Origin: Clarireedia homoeocarpa
Lineage: Eukaryota; Ascomycota; Leotiomycetes; Helotiales; Rutstroemiaceae
Assembly: GCA_001465935.1 (NCBI GenBank)
Contig: LNKV01000024.1
Coordinates: 124,001 to 188,000, forward strand
Length of the DNA stretch: 64,000 nucleotides
Direction of reading: 5' to 3'
The translations under genes were made by a program, and so were the position numbers. Positions 36,065 through 47,950 of this stretch are shown here, one piece after another. The notes below the pieces were generated by a model that saw only the letters and a list, made by a program, of their open reading frames with translations, was not told the origin of the DNA and did no database searches. Within the stretch, counting starts at the first letter, position 1. Every line of letters starts with the position of its first letter.

Positions 36065-36943
36065 TATAGAGTACAGCTTCGCACATACATTGACAATTGT
36101 CAAAACAAAACAATAAGTGACCCGGCAGCAAGATAGATAGACTAATTGATTGGTTGCACCGCACCTTCAATGCGCCAATCAATCATCCCAGGCTATCCCA
36201 ACTCAAAAAGCACATGTGAGTCCTCCAGAACATGTGGCGGCGGCAACGAGGCTAAAGCAGGCAGCATGCGGCGTATTGGCTTGCTTGCTTGCCCTTGCTT
36301 GTGAGCCAGCCGCAGCCTCTCTCTGGAAAAAGGAAAAAAGTGCATCTGATTCACCAGAAGCATCCATAAGGCGAGCGAATCGGAAAAATGTTATGCTGTG
36401 CCTGCATTTGCAGCACATACTTATTGGTACTCCGTAAGGATTGGCCGCGGCGGGGTCCTGACCTCACTGGCCTGGCCTGGCCTTAAAAATGTGGAGATTT
36501 GAAGTTCGGACGAACGAGTGGGGATCTTGCCAGCGAGCGAGTTGGCGGCGGGGCGGCATGGCTGCATGAACTAATGTTAAGTTTCAGGTAGGAAGGAGGC
36601 AGTTCTAGCGGGAGGATTGTTCTAGTGGAAGGATTGTTCTAGAGGGGTACGTGAGTGATTGATTGCCATTATTCATTGGGAAAGTGTTTCATGAAAAAGC
36701 TTTGCCTATTTTTGTATACAATGCTAACCTCCCCGAAAATAAAGACAATAGAATTATGAGAAAAATGAACTAGTGTTTTGTGATATTGCACATTAACCGC
36801 CCGCCCGCCGTTATGAAAATTTGATCGATAGATTGAAGCGACATTAACATTGCTCGTACCCCAAGGACATGTACCCGAACGCCTTATCCAAACCTTGATA
36901 TCGGTTTCTTTATACTGCAAATCGTTATAGAGAAGAGCCCCGT

Positions 36944-37573
36944 TTACTTGTGTCTGTGGGCCGCCTTGTCTGACTTCTTGGTCGAGTTCTTCTCCTTCGA
37001 GAGATCGGCCGCAGGCTTGGTTAGGCGGTATGCATTGAATTCATGTCGCTGGGGATCGGTGTACCACGATTCGAGGATTGACGGTCCGCTTATTTCGGTA
37101 GGGAATTGAGATGTCGAGGGTTGCGGGTGGCACCTTTTGTATGAAGAGACCGAGTCATCGGGTTGCGAGGTGTAATTAACGAATTCTCGCTCCGATATGG
37201 ATGGAGTCGGGAGAAACCCAGACACTTGCGAGAGGGAAGCACTGGTGGGGTAGGCACGATTCATTTGAATTGAGGCGTTTGAATCCGCATGCGAGCTGGC
37301 AAGAGAATATCTGCCAGCGGTGGGGGGACCAGCAAATTGGATCGTGAGATGGCTAAGACTAGCCAGTCCATCGCTCCCTACTTTCGGGCGGTGGGGTAGA
37401 TCGGTCTTGTGCAAGTCCTCGTGGAGCAAAATCCCATCACAATCAGCTTCAAAATTCCCGTAATCATTTTCCACGGGATATGTTTCGCCTTGAAATTCGA
37501 ATGAGTCTTGGGTAGTCGACATCTCAGAAATGCCAGTAAGCTCGAAAGGAGAAGTTTGTGTAGAAGTCGACAT
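36944..37573 (-). CDS. Hypothetical Ser/Thr-rich protein, 209 aa, with a 5'-UTR intron
   Basis: No family is recognised. The preferred start is the ATG at 37573 (context CGCAATGTC). An upstream in-frame ATG at 37660 would lie directly across a GTAAGT splice donor (37650), so the 64 nt 37650..37587 (ending TAAACAG) are read as a leader intron and the ORF part upstream of 37573 as non-coding. The protein is Ser/Thr/Pro-rich, with an acidic patch (VENDYGNFEADCDG, about residues 38-51), a stretch GLASLSHLTIQFAGPP and a basic C-terminus (KEKNSTKKSDKAAHRHK) that could act as a nuclear localisation signal. It is probably disordered and possibly regulatory. Confidence 0.55.
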   Translation of the reverse strand: MSTSTQTSPFELTGISEMSTTQDSFEFQGETYPVENDYGNFEADCDGILLHEDLHKTDLPHRPKVGSDGLASLSHLTIQFAGPPTAGRYSLASSHADSNASIQMNRAYPTSASLSQVSGFLPTPSISEREFVNYTSQPDDSVSSYKRCHPQPSTSQFPTEISGPSILESWYTDPQRHEFNAYRLTKPAADLSKEKNSTKKSDKAAHRHK

Positions 37574-37586
37574 TGCGAGGGACTGG

Positions 37587-37650
37587 CTGTTTAGGCACCC
37601 AAAATCAACCTCTCGCGGACGACACACCATGAGGTGGTAATATGACTTAC
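37587..37650 (-). other. Probable 5'-UTR intron
   Basis: GTAAGT donor at 37650, TAAACAG acceptor at 37587, 64 nt, immediately upstream of the start codon at 37573. Confidence 0.5.
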
Positions 37651-39941
37651 ATTCTGTCAACGCTGAGCTTCAAAGTGTGTGTATTTGCGTAAAGTGATTT
37701 CAGAAACGCCTGAAAATGATGATAACAATATTCAATTGAACCAAGCACCGGCCGACTGTGTAGTTTGAGGGAGAACGGGGGGAGTCAAATAAAGAGAAGT
37801 AAAGTAAAGTCAACGCAAGTCTCGCTAGAAAGTGGGTGTCTTCGATCGGATAGGGTATCACGAGGAGCAGGGGAGAAGCTTTCGAATTACTTACTCCGAC
37901 CATCATCCAACAACCACCCACCACCTACCTTAGTTCTTCCCAATCAATCTCATTATTGGCCGAGTCACGAGTATGTCCTGTACGTCGCCAATAATACCTT
38001 ATCGTAACATGATTTGATGGAAGCCGCTTTGTTTCGAGTATCGACTGTTTGAGCCAATACCGACTTGCTATCCCCGCTTTTCCGTATCTTTACCTGTAGT
38101 TTCCATATACATCGATGCCTAGCTCGCCATATTTGATGCGTGCTGGGCGTGCTGGAAAGCGAGAAGTGCAAGCGCTGGGCCAATCAGAATCCGTGGTCGA
38201 TGAATAATCGCGGAGAATCCTTCGAGTAATGATTCGATCCAGTGATTGGTCGAAGGCTGCATAAGCAGCTCGATTCCGGAATCCAAGGCCATATGTAGCT
38301 GTAGAAACGTATGAGGCAGAACCGAGGTTGACTTTCCAGCAAAGTCCTAAGAATGCACCTGAGAAGAAGGGCAGCCCTTATTATATTCATCAGCGATTCC
38401 TCTTCCTTGTCACACTTGTGGTCCCAACCTGTGGGGTATAATGCACAAACAGCAAGGATGTGAGTGTGATGGCAGGGCGCTGTGCGCCGGCGCAATTTTA
38501 ATTCGATCGGTGCAGTTGAGGACCAACTCGTGTGACATGGTTTTTAGCAAGACGATGAGAAGTGGGCGCAGTCGAGCAGAGTGTCAGAATCTTGACTATC
38601 ATTTCAGGCTCCGTTTAAAGTGTAATCCTGATAATAACTCGGCGAATCATAATCGCAATTGTAAATCTTTCGTACTAGCATGACAGCCACCATGCATACG
38701 AGAAGGATCATTTGTTGACCAAAATCAAACGCAGCGGGTGCGCATCCCCCTGTGCCGCGGACGACTTAGCATGGCCGCTGGGCCATGAATCATCGCAAAT
38801 TCATCACATTTTCATCCTCAATAGTCACCTCGACTATAGGGGATCAGCCTGCAGTTATCGGGGCGCAATACTGTGCTGCCAATCAATTCGTGGTTTGCGT
38901 TGCAGTATTGATTTCTTCGAAATATGATTCGGCTGAAAAGATTTTCGTGGTTGCCGCAATCGCCGATGTTTTTGCGGACATGCGGAAATTACACGTTCAG
39001 CTTCACACGTGAGAAGGACTTGAAGGAGCCCTTTGTTGACGCGTTAGACTCGGGGTCTTACAGTGTTATGAGGTCAACCGTCGTCAGCCACGGGTGCTTT
39101 GATTTGTCAATTTCTGGAGGCCTCACGGGAAGGAATTGGCCCTTGAGCTTTGTGACTGCGTAGTATATACCCTATACCCCCAGCCAAGCCTGAGCACTTC
39201 GAGCTCATTACCAGTCACCCACAAGATGAGGACTCCTCCTGCATTCCTCCGCCTTGGCGAGTGGCTTTCATTTGATACTCATGACTTGGTAGCTCAGTCA
39301 CAAAGTTGGACACGTGATGGGTTTCGGACAATCTTGGGCCTCCAACCAGATGGCTCAGGTCCCAAATCTGGGTTTCTCCAGGTCCCGCACCAAATTCCCG
39401 ATTGCGGGGAAGGGGGGCAATTCATTTTCTTGAACTTCATCCAAATTGCAGAGAAAAGTCCGGCCATCATTTCCTCGAGATGAAGTATCATTCGTGGGAT
39501 ATCTCGACTCGTCAACTCTTCGCTGGGTGCCAGTACTCGCTGGTCTAGAATCCGTGGCGTAAATCTAAATCTTCCTTATTCGGTGATGGACGATTCTTCA
39601 GCATCGGCTTGGGACGCGCCTTCTGCATTCGACACACACTTGTGTCCCAAGGACCAGGAATCTGCTGGTCATCAGTGGAGGATCTTCTCAGGACACAATA
39701 CCAACCTTCTATCGAATCGCGGAGAATCTGGGGCAATAGTTCTTCCGAGAGGCAAGATCGTCAATCTTCTTCCTCATACAGCCCTGGAAAACGGAGTGCT
39801 CTCCTACTAATTTCTCCTCTGAAGCCTATTCTCAAATATGCCTTGGAATTTTTTTGGATATGGGGTTTTCAAGAGTTCATAAGACAGTGATGGTCTTTTG
39901 TGATTGAGTTGCGAAGTTCATCCCGACAATCACCTCTCATC
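37651..39941. other. Spacer before the polygalacturonase gene
   Basis: No supported gene. Several open frames of 70-115 codons lack splice partners or domains. Sequence is of mixed composition; it may include decayed genes that I cannot identify. Confidence 0.4.
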
Positions 39942-41173
39942 ATGCATTTCAATCACCACACCACTGGTCTCTTGGCCATTGCTTGTGCAGCTTCTTGTAC
40001 CGCACAAACTACCACTACCAATCCCACGTCATGCACAGCTACAGTATACTCTCAGATAGCGCCAGCTGTAGCAGAATGTACTTCTATTACCTTGAGAAAT
40101 ATCTATGCACCCCCTAAGAGTAGCATCGATCTTTCAAAGATCAAGGCTGGCACCGTGGTTACCTTTGCTGGGACGACCACATTTGGTTTCACAAACGATA
40201 GTAGTTTTGACCCCATCATCTTGGGAGGAAAGGGCGTCAGAGTCACTGCATCTGCTGGCTCGGTGATCGACGGAAACGGCTCAGCCTACTGGGATGGTCT
40301 TGGATCCAATGGAGGAGTACCAAAGCGTGTATTCCTAGAATGCGTAAATGAACATTGAATTAACAAATGGCGCAGACCAAACCACTTCATCGTGGTCTCG
40401 AAGATGACGGGTGGCTCAATCATCGAGAACTTAAACATTCGAAACTGGCCTGTGCATCTCTTCAGCATTTCTGGCAGCGATCAGCTGATACTAAGAAACA
40501 TGTATCTTAACAATACTGCTGGAAACGTACCCAATTCTCGAAGTGGTACTTTGGCAGCAGGGCATAACTCGGATGGTTTTGATCTGAGTTCTACGACCAA
40601 CACAATCCTTCAGAACACTATTGTCTACAACCAGGATGACTGTGTGGCTATTACAAGCGGTAACAACATCACTGTTGAGAACATGTACTGCTCTGGAGGG
40701 CATGGTATTAGCATCGGCTCAGTAGGTGGGAAGAGTAACAACAATGTAACCAACATTACTGTGAGTCTTCTATTAAACGCTACGTGTAATTTGCCTAACA
40801 TAATTTTTAGTTCCGCAACAGCAAAGTCATTAACTCTACCAATGGCCCTCGCATAAAGACAAATTACAATACGACTGGGTTCATCTCCAACATCACCTAT
40901 AGTAACATTCAACTTACCAACATTGAGACTTACGGAATTGACGTCCAGCAAGACTACCTCAATGGGGGACCCACCGGCGACCCATCAAACGGCGTCATCA
41001 TCTCAAACGTTCTCTTCCAAAACGTCTTTGGAACGGCGACATCGGACGCGCGAAACTATTACGTCCTATGTGGCAGTGGAAGTTGCAGTAACATCACGTT
41101 CTCCGGAACGAAGATCACAGGTGGTGGCGAAGCAAGTTATTGTAATTATCCAGCAGCGGGCTGTCCTGCTTGA
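39942..41173 (+). CDS. Endopolygalacturonase, GH28, secreted, 376 aa, 3 exons
   Basis: Cleaves alpha-1,4-galacturonan of plant cell-wall pectin. Exons are 39942..40324, 40376..40760 and 40811..41173. The start at 39942 gives a signal peptide (HHTTGLLAIACAASCTAQ, cleavage near residue 22); the earlier in-frame codon adds a non-signal leader. GH28 residues are all present: N192-S-D194, D215-D216, G-H237-G and R270-I-K272. The right-handed beta-helix repeats (SGSDQLILRNMYLNN and similar) and a CNYPAAGC disulphide end are visible. Introns are 51 and 50 nt. The first has no GT donor in the right phase; a GC-AG junction at 40325/40375 restores PKPNHFIVVSK exactly, so either a GC donor is used or the site has mutated. 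Length is normal for fungal endo-PG. Confidence 0.9.
40325..40375 (+). other. Non-canonical GC-AG intron in the polygalacturonase gene
   Basis: GT positions nearby are in the wrong phase; the boundary AA|GCGTGT...GCGCAG|A gives an uninterrupted GH28 sequence. Its 51-nt length matches the other introns. Confidence 0.6.
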
Positions 41174-42773
41174 TTGAAGTTACCTACTACGATGACTGGG
41201 GGAGAATTGGACACGACATGCGGAGGAGAGCTAAATGAGAATGGCCGAGTCGACATGCCCGGCGACATTAAAAGTACATGTAACATAAGGATGAATAGAA
41301 ATATACATGAGACGTGCAGATCGTGTGCCCCTGTAAAGCTTGTCCTCCGCCAACGCGTATGCATGGCCGTTTGTTCTCACTGATATACCTCTGAGACCCT
41401 GTTTGATTTCGTGTCACCTCGGAGAAGACTGACAGTGGAATGGATCGACTCTACTAGATTTACGCTGAAGTTACACAGGATACGAGGTGCGGATTTCGTC
41501 TTGCGTGGCATGACGAGGTATGAGCCACCTCCACTAGGCGCTCTTGAGCTAACAGCAAAAGTATACGGAGACTAGTTTATGAAGTATATTTCGCGATGCT
41601 GATCGCTAAAAATGACCATGATGCTCTAAAACGAAGTATCAACCGGATAGAGCCGAGCGAAGCGGTGTACAGTCCCGACGTCCTTCGGCCCTAAATGAGG
41701 GGCATCTGCTGCATGCGCTTTCTATCCGATCGGTGGACGACTCCACTTACTTGTATATGGGGAAATATTCCCGCGATGGACCCCCTTTTCGCATGAATTC
41801 TTAGAATCATTAGGTATCCCCCGAAAAGTAAAAAACATGGTTTTCTATCCGAGGAACTACACAATGCTGTTATCCCTTATCATAAAGCCTTTCAATATCA
41901 TATTATCTGTAGGTTATGCTGGATCCAATGCATATCTCGTGTTGAGTAATCTCCCCGATGCCGGTTTGTGCATACGGCAGTAGAGACAACATCAAGTCAA
42001 AACTAGATTGGTCCTCGGCTTTTAAGAAGAAACCTTACATGAAGGGAACCCCTCAATCGCAATTGCGGCCGCATGCGTATCGAATTGCCTGCACATAAGT
42101 TAATACCTTCCTTCGTAATGCTCACAAAATTAACCGACCTTCGGTGCGCCAATCATCTGGCGTGCAATGCTCAAACTCCTCCGAGCGACCATTCGCAGAA
42201 GCAGCTTCTTTCGGATCTGCTCCGATGAGGTTTCTTCAGAGCAAGACACTGAAAAAATGTGTGGATGTAGAGATTCCCGTCACGGCTGGGAAAACCTAGA
42301 AATGGGTGGCCTTAGGCTCGGAGGGAGGTCTCGAATAGGCAATTCGACCATTTCGGTGAGGCGCCATTATGCTTGCCTCGGCTCAAGCGACTTTCTGTTT
42401 TGGTGATGATCGCAGCGAACCACCAACCTTTGAATATTTTACTCATCAGACGCAAAGGACTGTCGGAAAAAAACACGCAAGGAAGGCAAAAGAGCCAGCA
42501 TTTTGTGGATTTTGAGCTACATACTTCGGTTTCGGAGGCAGGCTGACTTGCTGCGACACTATTACGATTACCATACATATCCCTTCCTCTCAATCACATT
42601 GGCTTCTTCTTTGGGCTCCGTTGCAAGCGTCGTATCATATCACGTCAGGTCCCCTTGATTAGAACCGGAAAGAGACACGGATTTGTCAACCTGAGCCGTG
42701 GCCAGGAAATATAAAAACAGAAGGACCGCGAGCATTCAAGATGGAGGGCAAGATATCTCGACCAAGAAACATT
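41174..42773. other. Spacer between polygalacturonase and MDR reductase
   Basis: No gene is seen. Small inverted repeats occur (for example CCGGATAGA near 41643 and TCTATCCG near 41722). The last 70 bases are the core promoter of the reductase. Confidence 0.5.
42710..42716 (+). promoter_or_regulatory. TATA box of the MDR reductase gene
   Basis: TATAAAA lies 58 bases before the ATG at 42774 and only 25 before the ATG at 42741. Typical TATA-to-start-site spacing therefore favours the second ATG as translation start. Confidence 0.5.
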
Positions 42774-44145
42774 ATGGCTCAATCTACGTATACATCTGTG
42801 GTGTTGGCCAAGCGCCCAACAGCTGAAATCGTCCCGGGCGAGACGTTTGCGAAGAAGGAGAACCCAATGCCATCGGAAAAGGATCTCAAAGATGATCAAG
42901 TCTTGATTGAAAGTTTGTATCTTTCGCTGGACCCAGCTATGCGAGGCTGGCTCAACGGTTCGTCTCTTTACATTATCATACACTGATATCTCATGATAAG
43001 AGGGGCAAAGTTTACCCCGCCTTCTATAAGTACCATTGGCTAATTGTGGCACGAATCGATATAGATAAAAGATCATATGTCCCCCCCGTACAGATCGGTG
43101 AGATAATGCGTGGCATGGCTATCGGCAGGGTGGTTGCGTCCAAGTCACCAAAACACAAGGTTGGAGATTATGTCACAGCAACCTCGGGATGGACAGAAGT
43201 AGCCATTGTCCCGGCTAAGGAAGTTACGCCACTCGAGGTCCCAGCCAATGGCAAAGTCACCGACGCACTTGGTGTTCTCGGCTTAACCGGCTTGACCGCA
43301 TACTTCGGAATTTTGGAAGTCGGTCAAGTTAAGAAAGGCGACTTTGTCGTTGTGTCAGGTGCAGCTGGTGCTACAGGAAGTGTCGTTTGCCAGATTGCGA
43401 AGTTGAAGGGTGCTAAGGTTTTGGGTCTTGCGGGAACCGATGATAAGGTTCAGTGGTTGAAGGAGTTGGGCTGTGACGATGCCTTGAACTACAAAGATCC
43501 AGAGTTCGCGTCGAAGTTCAGAGCGAGCACTAAAGATTTGATCGACGTCTTCTTTGATAATGTTGGAGGTGACATCCTTGATTTGGCGTTGAGCAGAGCC
43601 AAGCCTTTCTCGAGATTTGTGATGTGTGGTGGTAAGTTCGTTCCATTCAATATACATTTTCAAAGCGCTAACAATTACATAGCAATCAGTCAGTACAACG
43701 CTGCAGCACCGGTAGGACCAAAGGTATTTCCATCCCCTCAAATCAAAAAAGTAAGCTCTAACCAAAGTAGAACTTCACCATGATCATCTCCATGAGAATC
43801 AAGTAAGCAACCTCTCTCAGATTCCAATCATACATCGAACACACAATTAACGATCATCCAGGCTCCAAGGTTTCATCGTCTTCGACTATGCATCGAAATA
43901 CGCTGAGGCACGCAAAGAACTATCCCAATGGCTCGCAGAAGGCAAGATCCAGCGAAAGGAAACCATCATCAAGGGTGGATTGAGCGCAGCCGAGCAGGCT
44001 CTGTTAGACTTGTATAAGGGAGTAAATACTGGTGAGTAACTCCTTGATTCACACTGAAAACTATCGAATGGATAATAACCTGTTGGTAGGAAAATTATTG
44101 GTTGAAATCAAGCCTGAAGAAAGTGGTGTTGGTTCCCGTCTGTAG
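42774..44145 (+). CDS. MDR-family NADP-dependent oxidoreductase (alkenal/LTB4 reductase-like), 349 aa, 6 exons
   Basis: Zinc-independent medium-chain dehydrogenase related to prostaglandin/leukotriene B4 reductases and plant double-bond reductases; it reduces activated C=C bonds of alkenals or enones with NADPH in the cytosol. Exons are 42774..42957, 43065..43631, 43683..43723, 43771..43802, 43862..44031 and 44090..44145; all introns are GT-AG and phases agree. Seen: LYLSLDPAMRGWLNDKRSY near the N-terminus, GLTGLTAYFG, the nucleotide-binding SGAAGATGSVVCQIAK (AxxGxxG), LGCDDALNYK, DVFFDNVGGDILD and the C-terminal IIKGGLSAAEQALLDLYKGVNTGKLLVEI. No catalytic zinc ligands are present, as expected. 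An upstream in-frame ATG at 42741 would add 11 residues, but family alignment from memory and the TATA position favour 42774. Confidence 0.9.
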
Positions 44146-45276
44146 ATTTCATATGTAAATAGACAAATAATGTGATACGACTTTGAGTTACGCATACACA
44201 GACAGATCTAAATCCTCAATCTGACCAAAATCCCAGGCCAATGCAATCCGCAGAACCTGCCACCAACTATCCACCAGTATAACATCCCACACGTGCATCC
44301 TTATCACGTGAATCATACCGACCTGTACTTCGTAAAGCTCTCAACCACGCAAGAAAACATTCCATCCCCCCGTATGGTCCAGACCCAGCGGAAGGATGGA
44401 TAATCCCATACCACATCCATCTACAACAAGGCGACTTAACGTGTGCTATATATGGCACCGCACCACCAACAAAAAGTAGAATCCTATCTTATCAAAAACA
44501 CATGAAACACCAACAAAATTTCCCCTATCCTTCATGTGGCGTGAGGGGGGCCGGCGGCAATTTTATGCATGTAACAAAGATCCTTCTACGGTATCTATGT
44601 ACCGATTGTTGTTTTTTTGGAACTTTTTAGTGGGTCGTTTTATGGACTCACTGTTTGCAAGATTAAAATGTGTGATATTCCAGAAAGCTTTTGCACATAT
44701 TGAGATAATTCCATTTAGGAATAATTAATCATTCACATTCAAATCCACCCACTCCCTGTACAGCATCTCAGAACCATGAGCCTTCCGCCGCCTCCTCTCT
44801 TCTCCAAACGGAAAGCTTAATGCGCAACCATCCCTCTTCCACTTCTGAGTAATTGGCCTAGTGGTCGGAGCGCGTTGGGCGCAACGCAGCGCCGCCGGCG
44901 GTGATCGGATCACTTAGGTTGGTTGAGCATGTCGGGGCCAATCCTGCGTGTTGCTTTGTGTTGTGGCCCAAAGTTTGGGGGTGGTGATGTGATATGATAT
45001 AAGGAGCTGGCTGGGATGAGTGGAAAATCTTTTGATCTTGCTGCGTTGTTACGTGGGTTCTTTTTCTTGTTTGATTCTGCGGGGTGATATTCTTTCATTT
45101 CTTGGGCATTGATTTTCTTGATTTCTTGTGTGTGTAAGAGAAGGAAAGGATTTAGTAGGTTTCTCTACGCGGCATTCATTTGTTGTTTATCTGGCTTGGG
45201 TCTCTCTCTCTTCGGTATTTAGTATCGAGCATTTGATACGTGAACATACGAACGAACGAACGAACGAGAAATCAAA
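44146..45276. other. Spacer between MDR reductase and RTA1-like gene
   Basis: No gene is supported. GAAC repeats (about 45246-45267) lie in the probable leader of the next gene. Confidence 0.5.
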
Positions 45277-46409
45277 ATGTTAGTCTACGCCAATTGCAAC
45301 AAAGTCTCGGACACTTGTCCAGTCTCAGACACGGTATTTGGATACACGCCATCGCTGGCGATTAATGCCACGCTATTGGCTCTATTCAGTCTGGTCATCG
45401 TGGCACAGGTGATGAAGGGAACGCATTATCGGACATGGACATTCATGACGGCTATGCTGCTTGGTAGTGCTTGTCTAGTTGCTGGTGAGTTGGATCTCTA
45501 TGTCGTGCCATAGAGTGGTGAACTGACTGCGTGATAGGATATGCTGGTCGGATTATGATGGCGCAGAACGCATGGAGTCATGCTGGGTAAGGAATTTGAT
45601 GGGTTGAGATTGAGTAACTGCTCACATCCCCTAGATTCGTACTTCAGAATTTCGGCTTGACCGTCGGTCCGGCTTTCTTCGCCGATAGTATGTACCTAAC
45701 CTTCGTCGACATGTAAGTCTTCCCACGCATTCCCTCCCCTTCCCCAACCCTAAACTAACCGTCCCAGAATCGAAACATACACCCCCACCGCCTCCCGCAT
45801 CGACGCCCGCATCTATCCCACCATCGCCTCCACCTGCACCTTCCTCTCACTCTTCCTCCTCACTATCGGCTCCCTCATGTCCAGTACCTCCATCGTCAAT
45901 ATCCTCTCCCCCTCCGCCCTGCGCACCGGCACAACTGTAACTCTCGTCGGGCTTGTCCTCCAGCTGCTCACTATGCTCTTCTTCGGCATCATGTGCGTTG
46001 ACTACCATTACCGCGTGCGTCGCAACCCTCAAGATTGGAATGCGTATGCTGCGCCTGTGAGAGCTTCGCAGCGATTCGTATTGTTCGCTTGGACGAGTCA
46101 GGCATTTTATTGGCTGGTAGGCGCGAGTGTGGTTTATAGGATTGCGATGTTGGCGCAGGGATGGGAGGGAGGTATTGTGAAGAATGAGGCGGCGTTTGTT
46201 TGTTTGCAGGGAGTGTAAGTTCTTTTGTCTAATCTATGGATGAAGGCGTAGCTCGCTGAGTACTAATTTCATATAGAACTGTTTTACTGGCGGGTTACTG
46301 CTTCTCGATTCTGCATCCAGGATATGTGTTTCCTAAAGGAACGGATTATGTGAGCCAAAGGGCGGCGTTGAAAGTGATCGATGAAAAGTTAGAGGAGGCG
46401 GAAGCTTAA
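45277..46409 (+). CDS. RTA1-like 7-TM membrane protein, 304 aa, 5 exons
   Basis: Member of the fungal RTA1 (lipid-translocating exporter / 7-aminocholesterol resistance) family in the plasma membrane. Exons are 45277..45484, 45538..45586, 45635..45712, 45768..46214 and 46277..46409; all introns are GT-AG, of 48-62 nt. The first exon has a CNKVSDTCP motif outside and TM1-TM2. GYAGRIMMAQNAWSHAGFVLQNFGLTVGPAFFADSMYLTF spans TM3 entry to TM4 (family signature GY.GR...Q). TM5 is at FLSLFLLTIGSL, TM6 at TTVTLVGLVLQLLTMLFFGIMC, then FAWTSQAFYWLVGASVVYRI, and the final TVLLAGYCFSILHPGYVF. The cytosolic tail is acidic. The number of helices and the signature support the family; the transported or sensed compound is unknown. 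Confidence 0.88.
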
Positions 46410-47415
46410 AGAATATGAAGATTTGCGATACGGGAAAACTGATCTCTGGGTATAGGGTCATGGTTGTTAGATGTGGGTTTGAGATTGGAGTATGCGTTTG
46501 GGTTATTTTTTCTTCTTTAGCCATTCGTTTGATTGCAGTCATTGAGACATCGCTGGCCTGACATCAGATAAAGGATGAAAATTCGATAGATGATCATATT
46601 GCATATGCATTGTACAGTACTATCATCGCCCTTCCAATACTGTCAGTTCCCTAACTTCCCTTAATACTTTGCACTTCGGACGAAGAGGCCGTATTTTCCG
46701 CCTAATGTTCCAATTTAGCAGTTCAATTGGCCAGTGGATAGATCGTTAGATGCCCTCGTATGCCGGCCTAATGACTTTTTCTTCTCTTATTTCACAACTC
46801 CCCTGCATCGCGAGCTTCACATACACCTTCACCGTCGTGGATGTTTCTTCAATAGCTCCATTGCTCTTTCCTGAATGATTGTATTGAGGCACCTCTTCTG
46901 TACCAGATTATAGCCACTTATAAAGCTATCTGGATGAATCGCTTTGTATAAGGCTTTTATTTATATAAAATATCTCCGCCTATCTCGAGAACTTAATTCA
47001 AAGTAATGAGGCTTGTTTTGAGTGTTAGTGTGCGGTAACGTAATTTTGCACATTGTTATGCCTTAGGCATAAAGCTGGTCGCTTACACTTTTAGCCGCCG
47101 TAATTTCCTTCAATGAAAAGTTTCCAGCGCTATCTCTACATTCTTCTATCTCCATTTCCATCGCTGTCTCTATATTCTTCTATCTCTCCATTTCCATCAT
47201 ACAATATCTTTTACGAATATACGACCACCATCTCCCTGTCGCTATCCTTATATCGCTTTATCTCTATCGCACGAATATACTACCAACATCTTCCTATCGC
47301 TATCCTTATATCGCTTTATTTCCATCGTATAACATCGATTACGACAATACAAGTACAGTCTTTCCAATAAAATCGCTCGCTCCTATATTACGTTGTATAC
47401 AAGAGTTGTATTTTA
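46410..47415. other. Spacer at the border of the accessory region
   Basis: No gene is seen. From about 47125 to 47345 there are degenerate duplicated segments (CGCTATCC-TTATATCGCTTTAT and similar), a pyrimidine-rich repeat leading into the minisatellite. Confidence 0.5.
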
Positions 47416-47792
47416 CAGTATCTGCTGTTTAGAACAACCCTAGCGGTGGTACGTCCTTCAGCATCTACTGTTTAGAACAACTCTGTTAGTGGCTACGTCC
47501 TTCAGCATCTGCTGTTTAGAACAACTCTGGTAGTGGTTACGTCCTTCGGTATCTGCTGTTTAGAACAACTCTGGTAGTGGTTATGTCCTTCAGTATCTGC
47601 TGTTTAGAACAACCCTTCTAGTAGTTACGTCCTTCAGTATCTGCTGTTTAGAACAACCCTTCCAGCGGTTACGTCCTTCAGTATCTGCTGTTTAGAACAA
47701 CCCTTCCAGTGGTTACGTCCTTCAGTATCTGTTGTTTAGAACAACCCTTCTAGTGGTTACGTCCTTTAGTATCTACTGTTTAGCACAACTCC
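47416..47792. repeat. 44-bp minisatellite, nine copies (last partial)
   Basis: Units start at 47416, 47459, 47503, 47547, 47591, 47635, 47679, 47723 and 47767, almost all exactly 44 bp. Each contains CTGTTTAGAACAAC and ACGTCCTTCAG. Differences are mainly C/T (CCC/CTC, CAGTGG/TAGTGG). The unit length is not a multiple of three, so it is non-coding. It ends about 160 bp before the ATG of the orphan gene. Confidence 0.95.
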
Positions 47793-47950
47793 AACACAAT
47801 TCATATTTACGCCTCATTTTGTCCAAGAGTCAAGGCTGCTCTATAGCCTGGGTGGGTTGGGAATCACACGTAAAGTGTGGGCTAGCATTATTTTTAATGC
47901 AATCATTCCTTGAACTACGCCTATCGCTAATTATAGTTATAGGGCAAATT

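Larger units (their letters stand above)
34337..36943. other. Spacer with hairpin-rich segment, possible solo LTR, T-rich tract
   Basis: No gene is supported. Of note: an LTR-like stretch (about 34536-34670) with TATATAG and AATAAA signals, a 28-bp tandem duplication and several small hairpins (34701-34850), a T-rich tract (35010-35056), and an 18-bp perfect palindrome (36047-36064). Confidence 0.5.

Noticed and set aside
36040..36075. GGTTCGAATC resembling a tRNA B-box
   Set aside because: It belongs to a perfect palindrome and no A-box or cloverleaf precedes it.
44840..44920. tRNA-like string (GGCCTAGTGGTCGGAGCGC)
   Set aside because: It resembles a D-arm, but no anticodon arm, T-arm or B-box follows at the right distance.
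47732..47950. N-terminal extension of the orphan protein
   Set aside because: It begins with TTG inside the minisatellite; there is no ATG and composition differs from the rest.
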